Shown piece by piece: positions 8,976 through 18,632 of a DNA stretch of 64,000 nucleotides. This DNA is from Rhodothermales bacterium. GTDB lineage: Bacteria; Bacteroidota; Rhodothermia; Rhodothermales; VXPQ01. Location: the NCBI GenBank assembly GCA_951812345.1, contig OX638295.1:745987-809986 (forward strand), in the 5' to 3' direction. Below the pieces are notes generated by a model that saw only the letters and a list, made by a program, of their open reading frames with translations, was not told the DNA's origin and did no database searches. The position numbers were made by a program, and so were the translations under genes. The first letter of the stretch is position 1, and the number at the start of each line of letters is the position of its first letter.

Positions 8976-11900
8976 ATGATAGATTTCTTCAAATTGCTGT
9001 TCGGCGACAAGAACGAACGGGAGCTGAAGCGGCTCTGGCCGGTTGTCGAGCGCATCAATGCCGCCTGCGAGGACCTGTCCGGCCTTTCGGACGAGGAACT
9101 GCGGGCCAGAACGGACGATTTCCGGCAACGCATCCGGGAAGCCGTTGTGGACAACGAAGCGAGCCAGGAAGCGCTGCGCGGCAAGTTGGGCAGCGCCGTT
9201 TCCGCGCCGGAGCAGGATACGTCTGCTGCGGACGAAACGGCGCTCCCTGCATTTTCGGGGAACGGGGTCGGGACCGATAACGACAAGGAACTCTCGCCGG
9301 AACAGCACCGGGCGCTTTTCGACGAGCTTGACGGGCTGGAAGAAGAGTGGCTGGAGATTGTAGAGGAAGTGCTCGACAGCATGGTTGCGGAAGCGTTTGC
9401 CGTCGTCAAGGAGACGTGCCGCCGCCTGCTGGGCAGGGAATGGGAAGCCGGAGGCATCAGCATTTCCTGGGATATGGTGCCGTACGATGCCCAGTTGCTG
9501 GGTGGAGTGGTGCTGCACCAGGGGCGCATTGCCGAGATGAAGACGGGCGAGGGGAAAACGCTCGTGGCTGTCATGCCGATCTATCTCAACGCGCTGGCGG
9601 ACCGCGGGGTGCATGTGGTCACGGTTAACCCGTATCTGGCGCAGCGCGATGCGGAATGGATGGGGCCGGTGTTCGAGTTTCACGGCCTCACGGTGGATGT
9701 TATCGACAAGCACGAGTCGCACACGGAAGGCCGGCGCAAGGCATACCGCGCCGACATCACCTACGGCACGAACAACGAGTTCGGTTTCGACTACCTGAGA
9801 GATAATTCGTTTGTGTCCGAGCAGGAACAGTTGGTGCAGCGCGGCCACCATTTTGCGATCGTGGACGAGGTGGATTCCGTGCTGATCGACGAGGCGCGCA
9901 CGCCGCTTATTATTTCCGGACCCGTGCCGAAAGCGAACGACAGCCGTTTTACGGAACTGCAGCCCGTCATCGAAAAACTGGTCTACGCGCAGCAGAAGGC
10001 CGTGGCGGGATTTGCGTCCGAAGCAGAGCGGCAGTTACGCGAACGGGACCGGGCCGAGGAAGCCGGCGACCGCAAGACCGCCTCGGATATGGAGGGTGAA
10101 GCCGGTCTTGCTCTTCTGCGCGCCAATCGCGGGTTCCCCCGCAACAAGAAGCTCCAGAAGCTGCTTCAGGAAACGGGCGTGGCGCAACTGCTGCGCAAGA
10201 CGGAGTTCTTCTACTTGCAGGATAATGCGAAGCATATGCCGCTGGTGGATGAGCCATTGCTCTTTGCCCTCGAGGAGAAACAGCACGCTATCGAAATGAC
10301 GGAGCAGGGGCGCGAGTTTGCGGCGCGGGCGGCCGGGGAAGACACCGATCTGTTCGTACTCCCCGACATGGGTGACAAGATTGCCTCCATAGAAGGCCGC
10401 TACGCGGAACGGCGACAGAAGATCGAGGAGGCCATTGAAGCAGATGCTTCAATGGATGATGAGAAAAAGGAAAACAAACGAATGAACGATGTGCGCCTTC
10501 TCGGCAAGGAAGAGGAGGAGGAAAAACGCACGCTCTACACGCTGTATTCGGAAAGGGCGGAGCGTCTGCACGCCATCGAGCAGTTGCTCAAGGCCTATAC
10601 CCTGTACGAGAAAGATGTGGAATACATCGTACAGGAAGGGCGGGTCCAGATCGTGGACGAACATACCGGCCGGGTGCTTTCCGGGCGGCGGTATTCCGAC
10701 GGGTTGCACCAGGCGATCGAAGCCAAAGAGAAGGTGCAGGTGCAGGCAGCGACGCAGACGTACGCCACCATCACGCTTCAGAATTATTTCCGGATGTACG
10801 ACAAGCTCTCCGGCATGACGGGCACCGCCGAAACGGAAGCTGAAGAGTTCTGGAAAATCTATGAGATGGATGTGGTGGTCGTTCCGACGAACCGGCCTAT
10901 CACGCGAGACGACCTGGACGATCTCGTATTCAGAACGAAGCGGGAGAAATACCGCGCCGCCATCGATAAAATTGCCGAGTACAACAAAGCAGGACGGCCC
11001 GTGCTGGTGGGCACCACCTCTGTAGACGTATCGGAAACCCTGTCCCGTATGCTCAAGCGGTCGGGCATTCGCCATAACGTGCTGAATGCGCGCCGTGACC
11101 GGGCGAAAGCGGAGGCCGACATTGTTGCCGAAGCCGGTCAGCGCGGAGCTGTAACGATCGCCACGAACATGGCCGGGCGCGGTACGGACATCAAACTGGG
11201 CGCCGGTGTAATCAAGGCCGGGGGACTGGCCATTCTCGGCACCGAGCGGCACGAGAGTCGCCGGATCGACTTGCAGTTACGCGGCCGGTCGGGCCGGCAG
11301 GGGGATCCGGGCGAAAGCCAGTTTTACGTATCCCTCGAAGACGACCTGATGCGTCTGTTCGGTTCGGACCGCGCCGCCAGGGTGATGGACCGGCTGAAGA
11401 TGGAAGAGGGCGCCGTCATCACGCATCCGTGGGTAAACAAGAGCATCACCCGGGCGCAGAAAAAAGTCGAGCAAAACAATTTTTCCATTCGCAAGCGGCA
11501 GCTCGAATACGACGATGTGCTCAATTCGCAGCGGCAGGTGATCTACGACCGCCGACTGCATGCGCTCAAGGGCGAGCGGTTCCATGGAGAAATCCTCGAA
11601 ATGCTTCAGGATGTCATCTCGAAGGTGGTGGAAAAGCATTACGGGGAAGGCACGCTGGACGAATTGCATGAGGAAGTCCTGCGCAAACTGGCGTTCGAGT
11701 TCGAGCTCGAACGGGAAAGATTTGTGAGCCTTGGAGAAGACGGCGTGGGGCAGCTGATCTATGATGAGGCGATCTCGTTTTACCGGCGAAAACGGGATGC
11801 CTTGTCGCGCCCGTTCCACAAGGGCATGCAACAGGTGATGGAGCAGGATGAAGAGCGCCGCCCGGCGCGGGTGTTCGTGGACTTCACGGACGGGCGCCGT

Positions 11901-12479
11901 CTGCTGCGTGCGGTGGTGAAGGTGGAGGAGGCGGTAGGTACGGAAGGACGCATCATCAACGATACGCTCGAACGGACCGCCATGCTCAATATCATCGACG
12001 AGAAGTGGATGGGGCACCTGCGGGAACTCGATGAGGTCAAGGAGGGGATCGGACTCCGGGCCTACGGACAGCGGGATCCGCTCGTCGAATACAAAATGGA
12101 GGCGTTCAAGCTCTTTGCGGAGATGATGGAGACGATCAACGAAGAGGTCGTTTCGTTCGTGTTCAAGGCGGGGCCGCTTGTCGCCGAGCAATCCGGTCGG
12201 TCTGCCCGCTCCGCCCCTGCGCGCCGCCGCCTCGATCCGAAGCGGGCGCGGGCGCGCCACGATTCCATGGAGCCGACCTACGGCGTCAAGTCGGGCGGAG
12301 GGCAGGCGGCGTCTGCCGACCGGGATCCGACCGCCCGGAAAGAGACCGTCGTCGTGGACCAGAAAATCGGACGCAACGAGAAAGTGACCATCCAGAATCC
12401 GTCTACCGGGCAAACGCAAACGCTCAAGTACAAACTTGCGGAGCGAAAACTTGCAGAGGGATGGGTACTGGTTTCCTGA
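8976..12479 (+). CDS. secA: Preprotein translocase ATPase SecA
   Basis: 1167 residues, longer than the about 900 of Proteobacteria but usual for Bacteroidota, with extra charged inserts (about 65-110 and 440-520). It drives secretory proteins through SecYEG by ATP hydrolysis. Visible: Walker A region MKTGEGKTLVA near residue 188, DEVDSVLIDEARTPLIISG near 297, PPXD and TNMAGRGTDI, and the helicase-like GRSGRQGDPG. The C-terminus runs KIGRNEKVTIQNPSTGQTQT and ends WVLVS: the usual zinc-binding Cys motif after GRN is absent, replaced by a Cys-free tail known in Bacteroidota SecA. Divergent from porQ across about 180 bases. Confidence 0.97.
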   Translation: MIDFFKLLFGDKNERELKRLWPVVERINAACEDLSGLSDEELRARTDDFRQRIREAVVDNEASQEALRGKLGSAVSAPEQDTSAADETALPAFSGNGVGTDNDKELSPEQHRALFDELDGLEEEWLEIVEEVLDSMVAEAFAVVKETCRRLLGREWEAGGISISWDMVPYDAQLLGGVVLHQGRIAEMKTGEGKTLVAVMPIYLNALADRGVHVVTVNPYLAQRDAEWMGPVFEFHGLTVDVIDKHESHTEGRRKAYRADITYGTNNEFGFDYLRDNSFVSEQEQLVQRGHHFAIVDEVDSVLIDEARTPLIISGPVPKANDSRFTELQPVIEKLVYAQQKAVAGFASEAERQLRERDRAEEAGDRKTASDMEGEAGLALLRANRGFPRNKKLQKLLQETGVAQLLRKTEFFYLQDNAKHMPLVDEPLLFALEEKQHAIEMTEQGREFAARAAGEDTDLFVLPDMGDKIASIEGRYAERRQKIEEAIEADASMDDEKKENKRMNDVRLLGKEEEEEKRTLYTLYSERAERLHAIEQLLKAYTLYEKDVEYIVQEGRVQIVDEHTGRVLSGRRYSDGLHQAIEAKEKVQVQAATQTYATITLQNYFRMYDKLSGMTGTAETEAEEFWKIYEMDVVVVPTNRPITRDDLDDLVFRTKREKYRAAIDKIAEYNKAGRPVLVGTTSVDVSETLSRMLKRSGIRHNVLNARRDRAKAEADIVAEAGQRGAVTIATNMAGRGTDIKLGAGVIKAGGLAILGTERHESRRIDLQLRGRSGRQGDPGESQFYVSLEDDLMRLFGSDRAARVMDRLKMEEGAVITHPWVNKSITRAQKKVEQNNFSIRKRQLEYDDVLNSQRQVIYDRRLHALKGERFHGEILEMLQDVISKVVEKHYGEGTLDELHEEVLRKLAFEFELERERFVSLGEDGVGQLIYDEAISFYRRKRDALSRPFHKGMQQVMEQDEERRPARVFVDFTDGRRLLRAVVKVEEAVGTEGRIINDTLERTAMLNIIDEKWMGHLRELDEVKEGIGLRAYGQRDPLVEYKMEAFKLFAEMMETINEEVVSFVFKAGPLVAEQSGRSARSAPARRRLDPKRARARHDSMEPTYGVKSGGGQAASADRDPTARKETVVVDQKIGRNEKVTIQNPSTGQTQTLKYKLAERKLAEGWVLVS

Positions 12480-12535
12480 ACCGGGGTTATGTTCCGGGGT
12501 ATTTTCTTGTCTGTTGCTGTGGAGATCCTCGTTTA

Positions 12536-12562
12536 AGGATACTCTGATCAAAACCACTTCGC
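12536..12562 (-). repeat. dispersed AGGATACTCTGAT motif, copy 3
   Basis: AGGATACTCTGATCAAAACC lies between secA and recN, preceded by TTTA. Read on the minus strand it matches copy 2 closely. It is in the 120-base gap that also contains the recN start region. Confidence 0.6.
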
Positions 12563-12599
12563 TCAGCACTCCACGTTCGCTTAAGCATTTCGTGCTCCC

Positions 12600-14309
12600 T
12601 TGCTGAAGTCTCTTTACGTCCGCGATTACGCTCTCATCGAGGAGCTCCGTGTCGAGTTCGATGCAGGGCTTACGATCATTACGGGCGAGACGGGCGCTGG
12701 CAAGTCCATTCTGATCGGGGCGCTGCAGGCGATCCTGGGCGAGCGGACCTCTCCTTCCGCCATTCGATCCGGTGCTGCGAAAGCGGTCATAGAGGGAGTG
12801 TTTGACCAGGCGGACGATCCGTCCGTTGCGTCCTTGCTCCCGGAATATGCGGTGGATCCTGCGCCGGTCATGATCCTGCGCCGGGAAATCACGGCGTCGT
12901 ACAGTCGTGGATTCATAAATGACTCCCCGGCTACGCTGCAGGCGATGCGTGCCGTCGCCTCCCGTCTCATCGATTTGCATGGGCAGCATGAGCACCAGTC
13001 GCTGCTGAACGTTTCGACGCATATCGGCCTGCTGGACGATTTTGGCCGGCTCGGAGAAGCGCGCGAAGCGTACGCAGATCATTTCCGGAATTTCTCGGCG
13101 CTGCTTGCCGAACGGGACGCGCTGGCGGCCCGGCAGCGCGACATGGAGGAAAAGCGCGCGCTCCATGCATTTCAGATCGATGAGATCGATCACGTATCGC
13201 CCGGCGAAGGAGAAGAAGAACTTCTCGAAAACGAGCGCCGCGTGCTGGAGCATGCGGAACGTTTGCACGAGGCATCCGCCCGGTTGAGTTCTATCTTGTA
13301 CGAAGGGGGACAATCCATTCATGATCAACTAATTGCTGTCCGCAACGAGCTGCGTGAACTGGCGGAGATCGATCCCCGCTTCGAGGAAACGCTCGGCGAG
13401 ATCGATTCCGCCTGCATCGTCACGGCGGAGACCTCCTCGTTTCTGAAGCAATATGGTGAGCAGGCGGCGTTCGACCCGGAGCGGCTCGAAGAAATCAGGA
13501 TTCGGCTTGTCGATATACGGGGACTGGTCCGGAAGTACGGGGGCACACTGGAAGCGGTCCTCGAACACCGGCGCAGGATCGGCGAGGCCCAAGCCGAGGC
13601 GGAGCATTTCGACACGGCGCTCGATACCCTGACGGATCGCATGGCGACAGTGCAGAAACGGTTGTCAGAGGCTGCTGTCCACCTGAACGCCCTGCGCAAG
13701 GAGGTAGCCCACGCCATCCGGGAAGCGGTGGAGGAGGAATGCAGCAAGCTCGGCATGGTCGATTGCCGGTTCGAGGTCCGGTTCTCCGCGGACGAGGATC
13801 CGGACGGGTGGATTCATACAGGGAAACGGCGAGTGGCGGTGCATGCTTCGGGCATGGATCGTGTCGAGTTTTACATCTCAACGAACAAGGGGGAAGCTTT
13901 GCGGCCGCTTGCCCGCGTTGCTTCCGGGGGGGAGATCAGCCGCATCATGCTGGCTTTGAAGACCGTGCTGGCGCGAAGCGAGGCGTTTCCGGTGCTGGTT
14001 TTTGACGAGATCGACACCGGTATTTCGGGGGCGGTGGCAAGTAAGGTGGGGCAAAGCCTGCATGCACTGGCCGCAAACCATCAGATTATCGCCATCACCC
14101 ATTTGCCCCAGATTGCAGCGCAAGGGGATGCGCATTTCGTAGTCGAGAAATATGTAGAGGGGGGGCGTACAAAGACACGCATTCGGCAACTGGTTGAAAA
14201 CCAGCGGGCAGAACATGTGGCCGGGTTGATGGCCGGTGCCGATATTACGGATGCGGCGCGGCAAAGCGCACAGGATTTAATGGAAGCCAGCCGCAAGGGA
14301 GGGGCATAA
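12600..14309 (+). CDS. recN: DNA repair ATPase RecN
   Basis: 569 residues, normal for RecN, an SMC-like ATPase in double-strand break repair. Visible: N-terminal head with Walker A GETGAGKS near residue 30, GQHEHQSLL, a long coiled-coil middle (about 150-365), then the C-terminal head with signature VASGGEISRIMLALK, Walker B VLVFDEIDTGISG and the switch ITHLPQIA. Translation appears to start with TTG at 12600, where the family N-terminus LKSLYVRDYALIEEL begins; no suitable ATG exists upstream. The stop TAA shares its final A with the next start (TAATG), so the next gene is coupled. Confidence 0.96.
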   Translation: MLKSLYVRDYALIEELRVEFDAGLTIITGETGAGKSILIGALQAILGERTSPSAIRSGAAKAVIEGVFDQADDPSVASLLPEYAVDPAPVMILRREITASYSRGFINDSPATLQAMRAVASRLIDLHGQHEHQSLLNVSTHIGLLDDFGRLGEAREAYADHFRNFSALLAERDALAARQRDMEEKRALHAFQIDEIDHVSPGEGEEELLENERRVLEHAERLHEASARLSSILYEGGQSIHDQLIAVRNELRELAEIDPRFEETLGEIDSACIVTAETSSFLKQYGEQAAFDPERLEEIRIRLVDIRGLVRKYGGTLEAVLEHRRRIGEAQAEAEHFDTALDTLTDRMATVQKRLSEAAVHLNALRKEVAHAIREAVEEECSKLGMVDCRFEVRFSADEDPDGWIHTGKRRVAVHASGMDRVEFYISTNKGEALRPLARVASGGEISRIMLALKTVLARSEAFPVLVFDEIDTGISGAVASKVGQSLHALAANHQIIAITHLPQIAAQGDAHFVVEKYVEGGRTKTRIRQLVENQRAEHVAGLMAGADITDAARQSAQDLMEASRKGGA

Positions 14310-15739
14310 TGGCGGATATTCGTTTCGGAACAGACGGCTGGCGCGCCGTTATTGCAGAGGACTTCACGTTCCGCAATCTGCACAGGGTGGCCCATGCGAC
14401 CGCCCAATGGCTCCTTGAGCGGTCCGGTACCGCACCGAAAGTCGTGATCGGGTACGATACGCGGTTTCTTGGACGTTCCTTCGCGGAATACGCCGCCCGT
14501 GTGCTGGCTTCGGCGGGCATCGGGGTCCTGTTGCCGGAATCGTTCGTGCCTACTCCCGCCGTAAGCTGGGCTACACGGGAATTCGGATGTGCGGCAGGCA
14601 TCGTTATCACGGCCAGTCATAATCCGCCCGAGTACAACGGATTCAAGCTGAAGGCGGATTTTGGCGGGCCGCTGTTGCCGGACGATATCGCGGAGGTGGA
14701 GGCCCGGATACCGGCTGCGGGCGATATGCTGCCCGCTCCGAAGCCGTTGGATGTATTGCGGGTAAGCGGAGGGATTACGGAGCAAGACCTCACGACAGGC
14801 TATCTGGATTGCCTCAGGAGCCGCCTGGATATCGATGCGATCCGCGCTTCCGGTTTGCGCGTTGCACACGACGCCATGTTCGGCGCCGGTCAGGGCGTCT
14901 TCACCGAATTGCTTGGAGCCGGGCAGGTGGTGGCGTTGCGGAGTACACACAATCCGGGATTCGGGGGGTGTCCCCCCGAACCGATCAAGCGCAATCTGGG
15001 CATACTTGCCGAGGCCGTCGTCGCCGAGGGGTGCGCTGCGGGGATCGCCAACGACGGCGATGCGGACCGGGTGGCTCTCTTCGACGAGCGGGGAAGATTT
15101 GTGGATTCGCATACCCTCCTGGCGTTGCTCGTCCGATATCTTCACAAGGATCTCGGGATGTCGGGCCGGGTGGTCAAGGCCTTTTCAAGTACGTCGATCA
15201 TCGATCGCATGGGGGAGGCGTACGGGCTCCCTGTGGAGACGACCCGGATCGGTTTCAAGTACATTGCCAGGCATATCGTGCAGGGGGACGTGCTCCTCGG
15301 AGGCGAGGAATCCGGGGGCATTGCCGCACAGGGGCATATCCCGGATCGGGACGGCCTGTACATTGGTCTGCTTGTGATGCAGATGATGGCGCAGCGGGGC
15401 AGGAAACTGTCGGAACTCGTCGAGGAACTGCACGACGAGTTCGGCGCGCAAGCCTATCGCCGCATCGATTTTCGCACTACCGATGCGAAAAAGGAAGGCA
15501 TACTGGAGCGTCTACGGAATGGAAACGGCCCGGAAACGATCACAGGCTCTTCCGTGCTGCGGGTGGATTCTTTCGACGGGTTCAAGCACCATATCGAAGG
15601 GGGCTGGTTGCTGGTCCGGCCTTCAGGTACGGAACCGTTGCTGCGCGTCTACGCCGAGGCGGAAACGCCGGAGCGCGCCCATGCGCTGATTCTCGACGCC
15701 GCCGACCAGTTGGGTTTGCCGGTTCCCCAGGAAGGGTAG
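14309..15739 (+). CDS. Phosphoglucomutase/phosphomannomutase family protein
   Basis: 476 residues, alpha-D-phosphohexomutase superfamily. The four signature regions are present: phosphoserine loop VITASHNPPEYNGFK (around residue 105), metal loop NDGDADRVALFD (around 249), sugar-binding GGEESGG (around 331) and the phosphate-binding RPSGTEPLLRVYAE near the C-terminus. It interconverts hexose 1- and 6-phosphates; PgcA-type glucose specificity is likely but mannose or glucosamine forms cannot be excluded. It overlaps recN by one base. Confidence 0.94.
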   Translation: MADIRFGTDGWRAVIAEDFTFRNLHRVAHATAQWLLERSGTAPKVVIGYDTRFLGRSFAEYAARVLASAGIGVLLPESFVPTPAVSWATREFGCAAGIVITASHNPPEYNGFKLKADFGGPLLPDDIAEVEARIPAAGDMLPAPKPLDVLRVSGGITEQDLTTGYLDCLRSRLDIDAIRASGLRVAHDAMFGAGQGVFTELLGAGQVVALRSTHNPGFGGCPPEPIKRNLGILAEAVVAEGCAAGIANDGDADRVALFDERGRFVDSHTLLALLVRYLHKDLGMSGRVVKAFSSTSIIDRMGEAYGLPVETTRIGFKYIARHIVQGDVLLGGEESGGIAAQGHIPDRDGLYIGLLVMQMMAQRGRKLSELVEELHDEFGAQAYRRIDFRTTDAKKEGILERLRNGNGPETITGSSVLRVDSFDGFKHHIEGGWLLVRPSGTEPLLRVYAEAETPERAHALILDAADQLGLPVPQEG

Positions 15740-15793
15740 TCGCCCGCCGGAACGCCGGAGTCCGGGAGCGTGCGGTCGGCAATCCGACCAGGG

Positions 15794-16777
15794 TCAGGAC
15801 GCCGCTGCGATGGTTTCCTGCCGCTGCGCCAGCAGGTTTTCTATGGTGCGCACATCGTCTTCGGAAAGCGCCGCGTTGCCTGCCCGGGCCGTTTCCTCGA
15901 TCTGGTCCGGTCTCCGGGCGCCCACGATAGCGGAGGTCACTTCGGGTCGCCGGAGCACCCATGCAATGGCCAGCTGGGAAAGCGTCAGGTTGTTGCGCTC
16001 GGCGATGGGTTTCAGCCCATCGACCAGGGCGAGGTTTGCTTCGAAGGCCGGCGCCCGGAACTCTAAGTTTCCGCGCCGCCAGTCGTTTGCAGGTAACCCG
16101 GCAAGGCGGGCTTTGGAGAATTTACCGGTCAGCAGACCACATACCATCGGGCTGTAAACGATCACACCGATGTTGTTTTCGGCGCAGTACGGCAACAGAG
16201 CATCCTCGACGCCGCGCCGTAACATGCTGTAGGGCGGCTGGAGTGACGCCACCGGGTGAATGGCCTGCACGGCCCGCAGGTGTTCCACCGTGAAGTTGGA
16301 TACGCCGGCATAGCGAATCTTTCCTTCCTCGACCAGTTTTGCGATTTCGGTCCATCCTTCCTCAATGTCTTCGGGGGGATCGGGCCAGTGAATCTGGTAC
16401 AGGTCGATCACGTCCGTTTTGAGGCGCTTCAGGCTCGATTCACATTCCTTGCGTACGCTGGCGGCCTTCAGTCTCCTGTAGATAGTGCCGTCCTCTTTCC
16501 AATGGGGTCCGCATTTCGTGGCCAGAAACACCTCGTCCCGGCGGCCCGTAATGGCCTCCCCTACGATTTTTTCGGAATGCCCGAGGCCGTAGACACGGGC
16601 TGTGTCTATCCAGTTGATACCCACGTCGAGAGCACGGCGAATGGCAGCGACGGATTCCTGGTCTTCCTGGGGCCCCCAGCCGTATTGCCAGTCGCCGCCG
16701 CCGATGGCCCAGGTGCCGAGACCGACGCCGGTAAGTTGTTCTCCGGTATATCCGAGGGAGCGTGTATCGAGAGACAT
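15794..16777 (-). CDS. Aldo/keto reductase
   Basis: 327 residues, (beta/alpha)8 NADPH-dependent oxidoreductase. Visible: GLGTWAIGGGDWQYGWG at the N-terminus, the catalytic Asp/Tyr in NWIDTARVYGLGHSE, Lys in VFLATKCG, a YQIHWPDP strand, and the cofactor end with LRRPEVTSAIVGARRPDQ. The family reduces sugar and other carbonyls; no substrate can be assigned. It lies 25 bases upstream of msrA's stop side on the same strand, so it may be read in a unit with galM and msrA, as the third and last gene. Confidence 0.92.
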   Translation of the reverse strand: MSLDTRSLGYTGEQLTGVGLGTWAIGGGDWQYGWGPQEDQESVAAIRRALDVGINWIDTARVYGLGHSEKIVGEAITGRRDEVFLATKCGPHWKEDGTIYRRLKAASVRKECESSLKRLKTDVIDLYQIHWPDPPEDIEEGWTEIAKLVEEGKIRYAGVSNFTVEHLRAVQAIHPVASLQPPYSMLRRGVEDALLPYCAENNIGVIVYSPMVCGLLTGKFSKARLAGLPANDWRRGNLEFRAPAFEANLALVDGLKPIAERNNLTLSQLAIAWVLRRPEVTSAIVGARRPDQIEETARAGNAALSEDDVRTIENLLAQRQETIAAAS

Positions 16778-16801
16778 GGTGCAGGCGTTTACTTCAGGCG
16801 T

Positions 16802-17344
16802 TTACTTCAGGCGGGCCGCGTATTCCTTGCGCAGTTTGGAGACTTTGGGGGCAATGACAATGCGGCAATACGGTTGCCGGGCATTATCCCGGTAGTACGC
16901 ATGGTGTTCCTTTTCTGCAGGGTAGAAGGCCTCCAGCGGCTCAATTTCGGTCACGATGGGATTGTGCCAGATATCCTTGCCGTCGAACTCGGCCAGCGTG
17001 CTTTGCGCTACGGCTGCCTGGGTTTCGTCATGGTACAGGATGATGGAGCGGTATTGCGGTCCGACGTCTCCACCCTGCCGATCCGGCGTCGTCGGATCGT
17101 GCGTGGCGAAGAAAATGTCAAGGATATCCCGATAGGAGATTTCGGAGGGGTCGAAGTCGATTTGCACGACCTCGGCATGGCCCGTATGTCCTGCGCATAC
17201 CTGCCGGTACGTCGGGTCGGGGACATGACCGCCGGCATAGCCCGGGACGATGGTATGTATCCCCCGAAGCGGCTCGAACACGGCTTCAAGACACCAGAAG
17301 CAGCCTCCTCCAAGAGTGGCCTGTTCTATAGCCTGTTCGGTCAT
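16802..17344 (-). CDS. msrA: Peptide-methionine (S)-S-oxide reductase
   Basis: 180 residues, the normal length. It repairs oxidised methionine. The active-site GCFWCLEAVFEPLRG places the nucleophilic Cys at residue 15. Other family segments visible: VVPGYAGGHVPDPTYRQVCA, GHTGHAEVVQIDFDP, FFATHDPTTPDRQGGDVGPQ and YRSIILYH. Its start overlaps the stop of galM (ATGA, 17341-17344), so the two are coupled. No MsrB domain is fused. Confidence 0.96.
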   Translation of the reverse strand: MTEQAIEQATLGGGCFWCLEAVFEPLRGIHTIVPGYAGGHVPDPTYRQVCAGHTGHAEVVQIDFDPSEISYRDILDIFFATHDPTTPDRQGGDVGPQYRSIILYHDETQAAVAQSTLAEFDGKDIWHNPIVTEIEPLEAFYPAEKEHHAYYRDNARQPYCRIVIAPKVSKLRKEYAARLK

Positions 17345-18489
17345 GGCAATACGTCGAAGGAATAGACAGTGCGGGAGGTGTACGCTTCGCCCGGTCGCAG
17401 AATTGTCGAGGGGAAAGCGTTCTGGTTCGGCGAATCGGGAAAGTGCTGGGTTTCGAGGCAGAAGCCGCTGCGTCTCTCATAGGATACGCCCTTGCCGGTA
17501 ATGGATCCGTCCAGAAAATTTCCCGTGTAGAATTGGATGCCCGGCTCGGTGGTATGCACTTCCATGACGCGTCCGCTGACAGGGTCCGCAACCCGGGCCG
17601 CGAGTCTCAGGGCGCCCGCTTCTCCGTTCAGCACGAAGTTGTGGTCGTAGCCCCCTCCGTACGCGATCTGCGTATCGTCTGCATCGATGCGGGCGCCTAT
17701 GGCGGTCGGTTCCGTGAAGTCGAAGGGCGTTCCCTCTACCGGTTGCAATTCTCCGGTGGGGATCAGCATCTCGTCACCAGGCGTGAACCGGTCTGCAAGG
17801 AGCGTGAGTTCATGGTCGAGAATGTCCCCGTTGCCCACCCCGGCCAGATTGAAATAGGTGTGCTGCGTCAAGTTGACGGGGGTTGCTTTGTCCGTCGTAG
17901 CGTGGTAGTCGATTTCGAAGGCGTTTTCGTCGGTGAGCGTATAGGTCACTTCCATATCGAGCGTACCCGGGTAGCCTTCCTCTCCGTCCGGGCTGGTGTA
18001 GGCAAGTCGTACGCCGCGCCGGCCGGTTTCCTCGAACGGTTCTGCTGCCCAGACCACCTTGTCGAAACCTCGTTCGCCTCCGTGCAGGTGATTGGGGCCG
18101 TCGTTAGCGGCGAGCGTCCAGGTTTCCCCGTCGAGGGTGAAGGAAGCTCCGCCGATCCGGTTTCCGTACCGCCCGATGAGGGAGCCGAAGTAGGGAGTCT
18201 GCTCCAGATACCCTTCGAGCGTATCGTAACCAAGCGCGATGTCGCCGGGCGTGCCTTCGGCGTCCGGCACGAACAGATGGGTAACGATTCCTCCATAGTT
18301 CGTGAGCCGGATTTCCATGCCTTGGGCATTCGCCAGCGTGAATAGTTCTACGGGTACGCCGTCCACCTCGCCGAACGGAGCGACCTGTACGCCGGGAGCA
18401 GGTTCCGGCGCTTCCGCATCGTCCGGCGCACCGGTACAGGAAGCCATGAGCAAGAGGGAAAGCATCGGGAAGATCGTGCGTCGTTGCAT
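17341..18489 (-). CDS. galM: Aldose 1-epimerase, exported lipoprotein form
   Basis: 382 residues. A lipoprotein signal peptide ends at a lipobox LMASC (Cys18), so the enzyme is probably anchored in the cell envelope. The mutarotase fold follows: LTNYGGIVTHLFVPD, RYGNRIGGASF, NDGPNHLHGGERGFDKVVW with a catalytic His, NLTQHTYFNL with the second His, and a C-terminal EPGIQFYTGNFLDG containing the catalytic Glu. It interconverts anomers of aldoses. An exported form suits uptake of sugars freed outside the cell, as with GH32 here. Confidence 0.95.
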   Translation of the reverse strand: MQRRTIFPMLSLLLMASCTGAPDDAEAPEPAPGVQVAPFGEVDGVPVELFTLANAQGMEIRLTNYGGIVTHLFVPDAEGTPGDIALGYDTLEGYLEQTPYFGSLIGRYGNRIGGASFTLDGETWTLAANDGPNHLHGGERGFDKVVWAAEPFEETGRRGVRLAYTSPDGEEGYPGTLDMEVTYTLTDENAFEIDYHATTDKATPVNLTQHTYFNLAGVGNGDILDHELTLLADRFTPGDEMLIPTGELQPVEGTPFDFTEPTAIGARIDADDTQIAYGGGYDHNFVLNGEAGALRLAARVADPVSGRVMEVHTTEPGIQFYTGNFLDGSITGKGVSYERRSGFCLETQHFPDSPNQNAFPSTILRPGEAYTSRTVYSFDVLP

Positions 18490-18632
18490 GGGGAAGGGAA
18501 ATATTTCAGATTACTGGTGCAGGCCTCCCCGCTAACCGTTCACATGGTTTTATGGTTCGCGGATGACCATTTTCTTGTAAGGACAGATACAAGATGTTTT
18601 CCGGTTGCTGCTTGATTGAGCCATTCAATTGC

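Noticed and set aside
8976-12479. Missing zinc tail of SecA as a truncation
   Set aside because: The replacement tail (GRNEKVTIQNP onward) is known in Bacteroidota SecA and the protein is full length.
11277-13328. 683-codon open frame antisense to secA and recN
   Set aside because: No domain is visible and both sense genes are certain.
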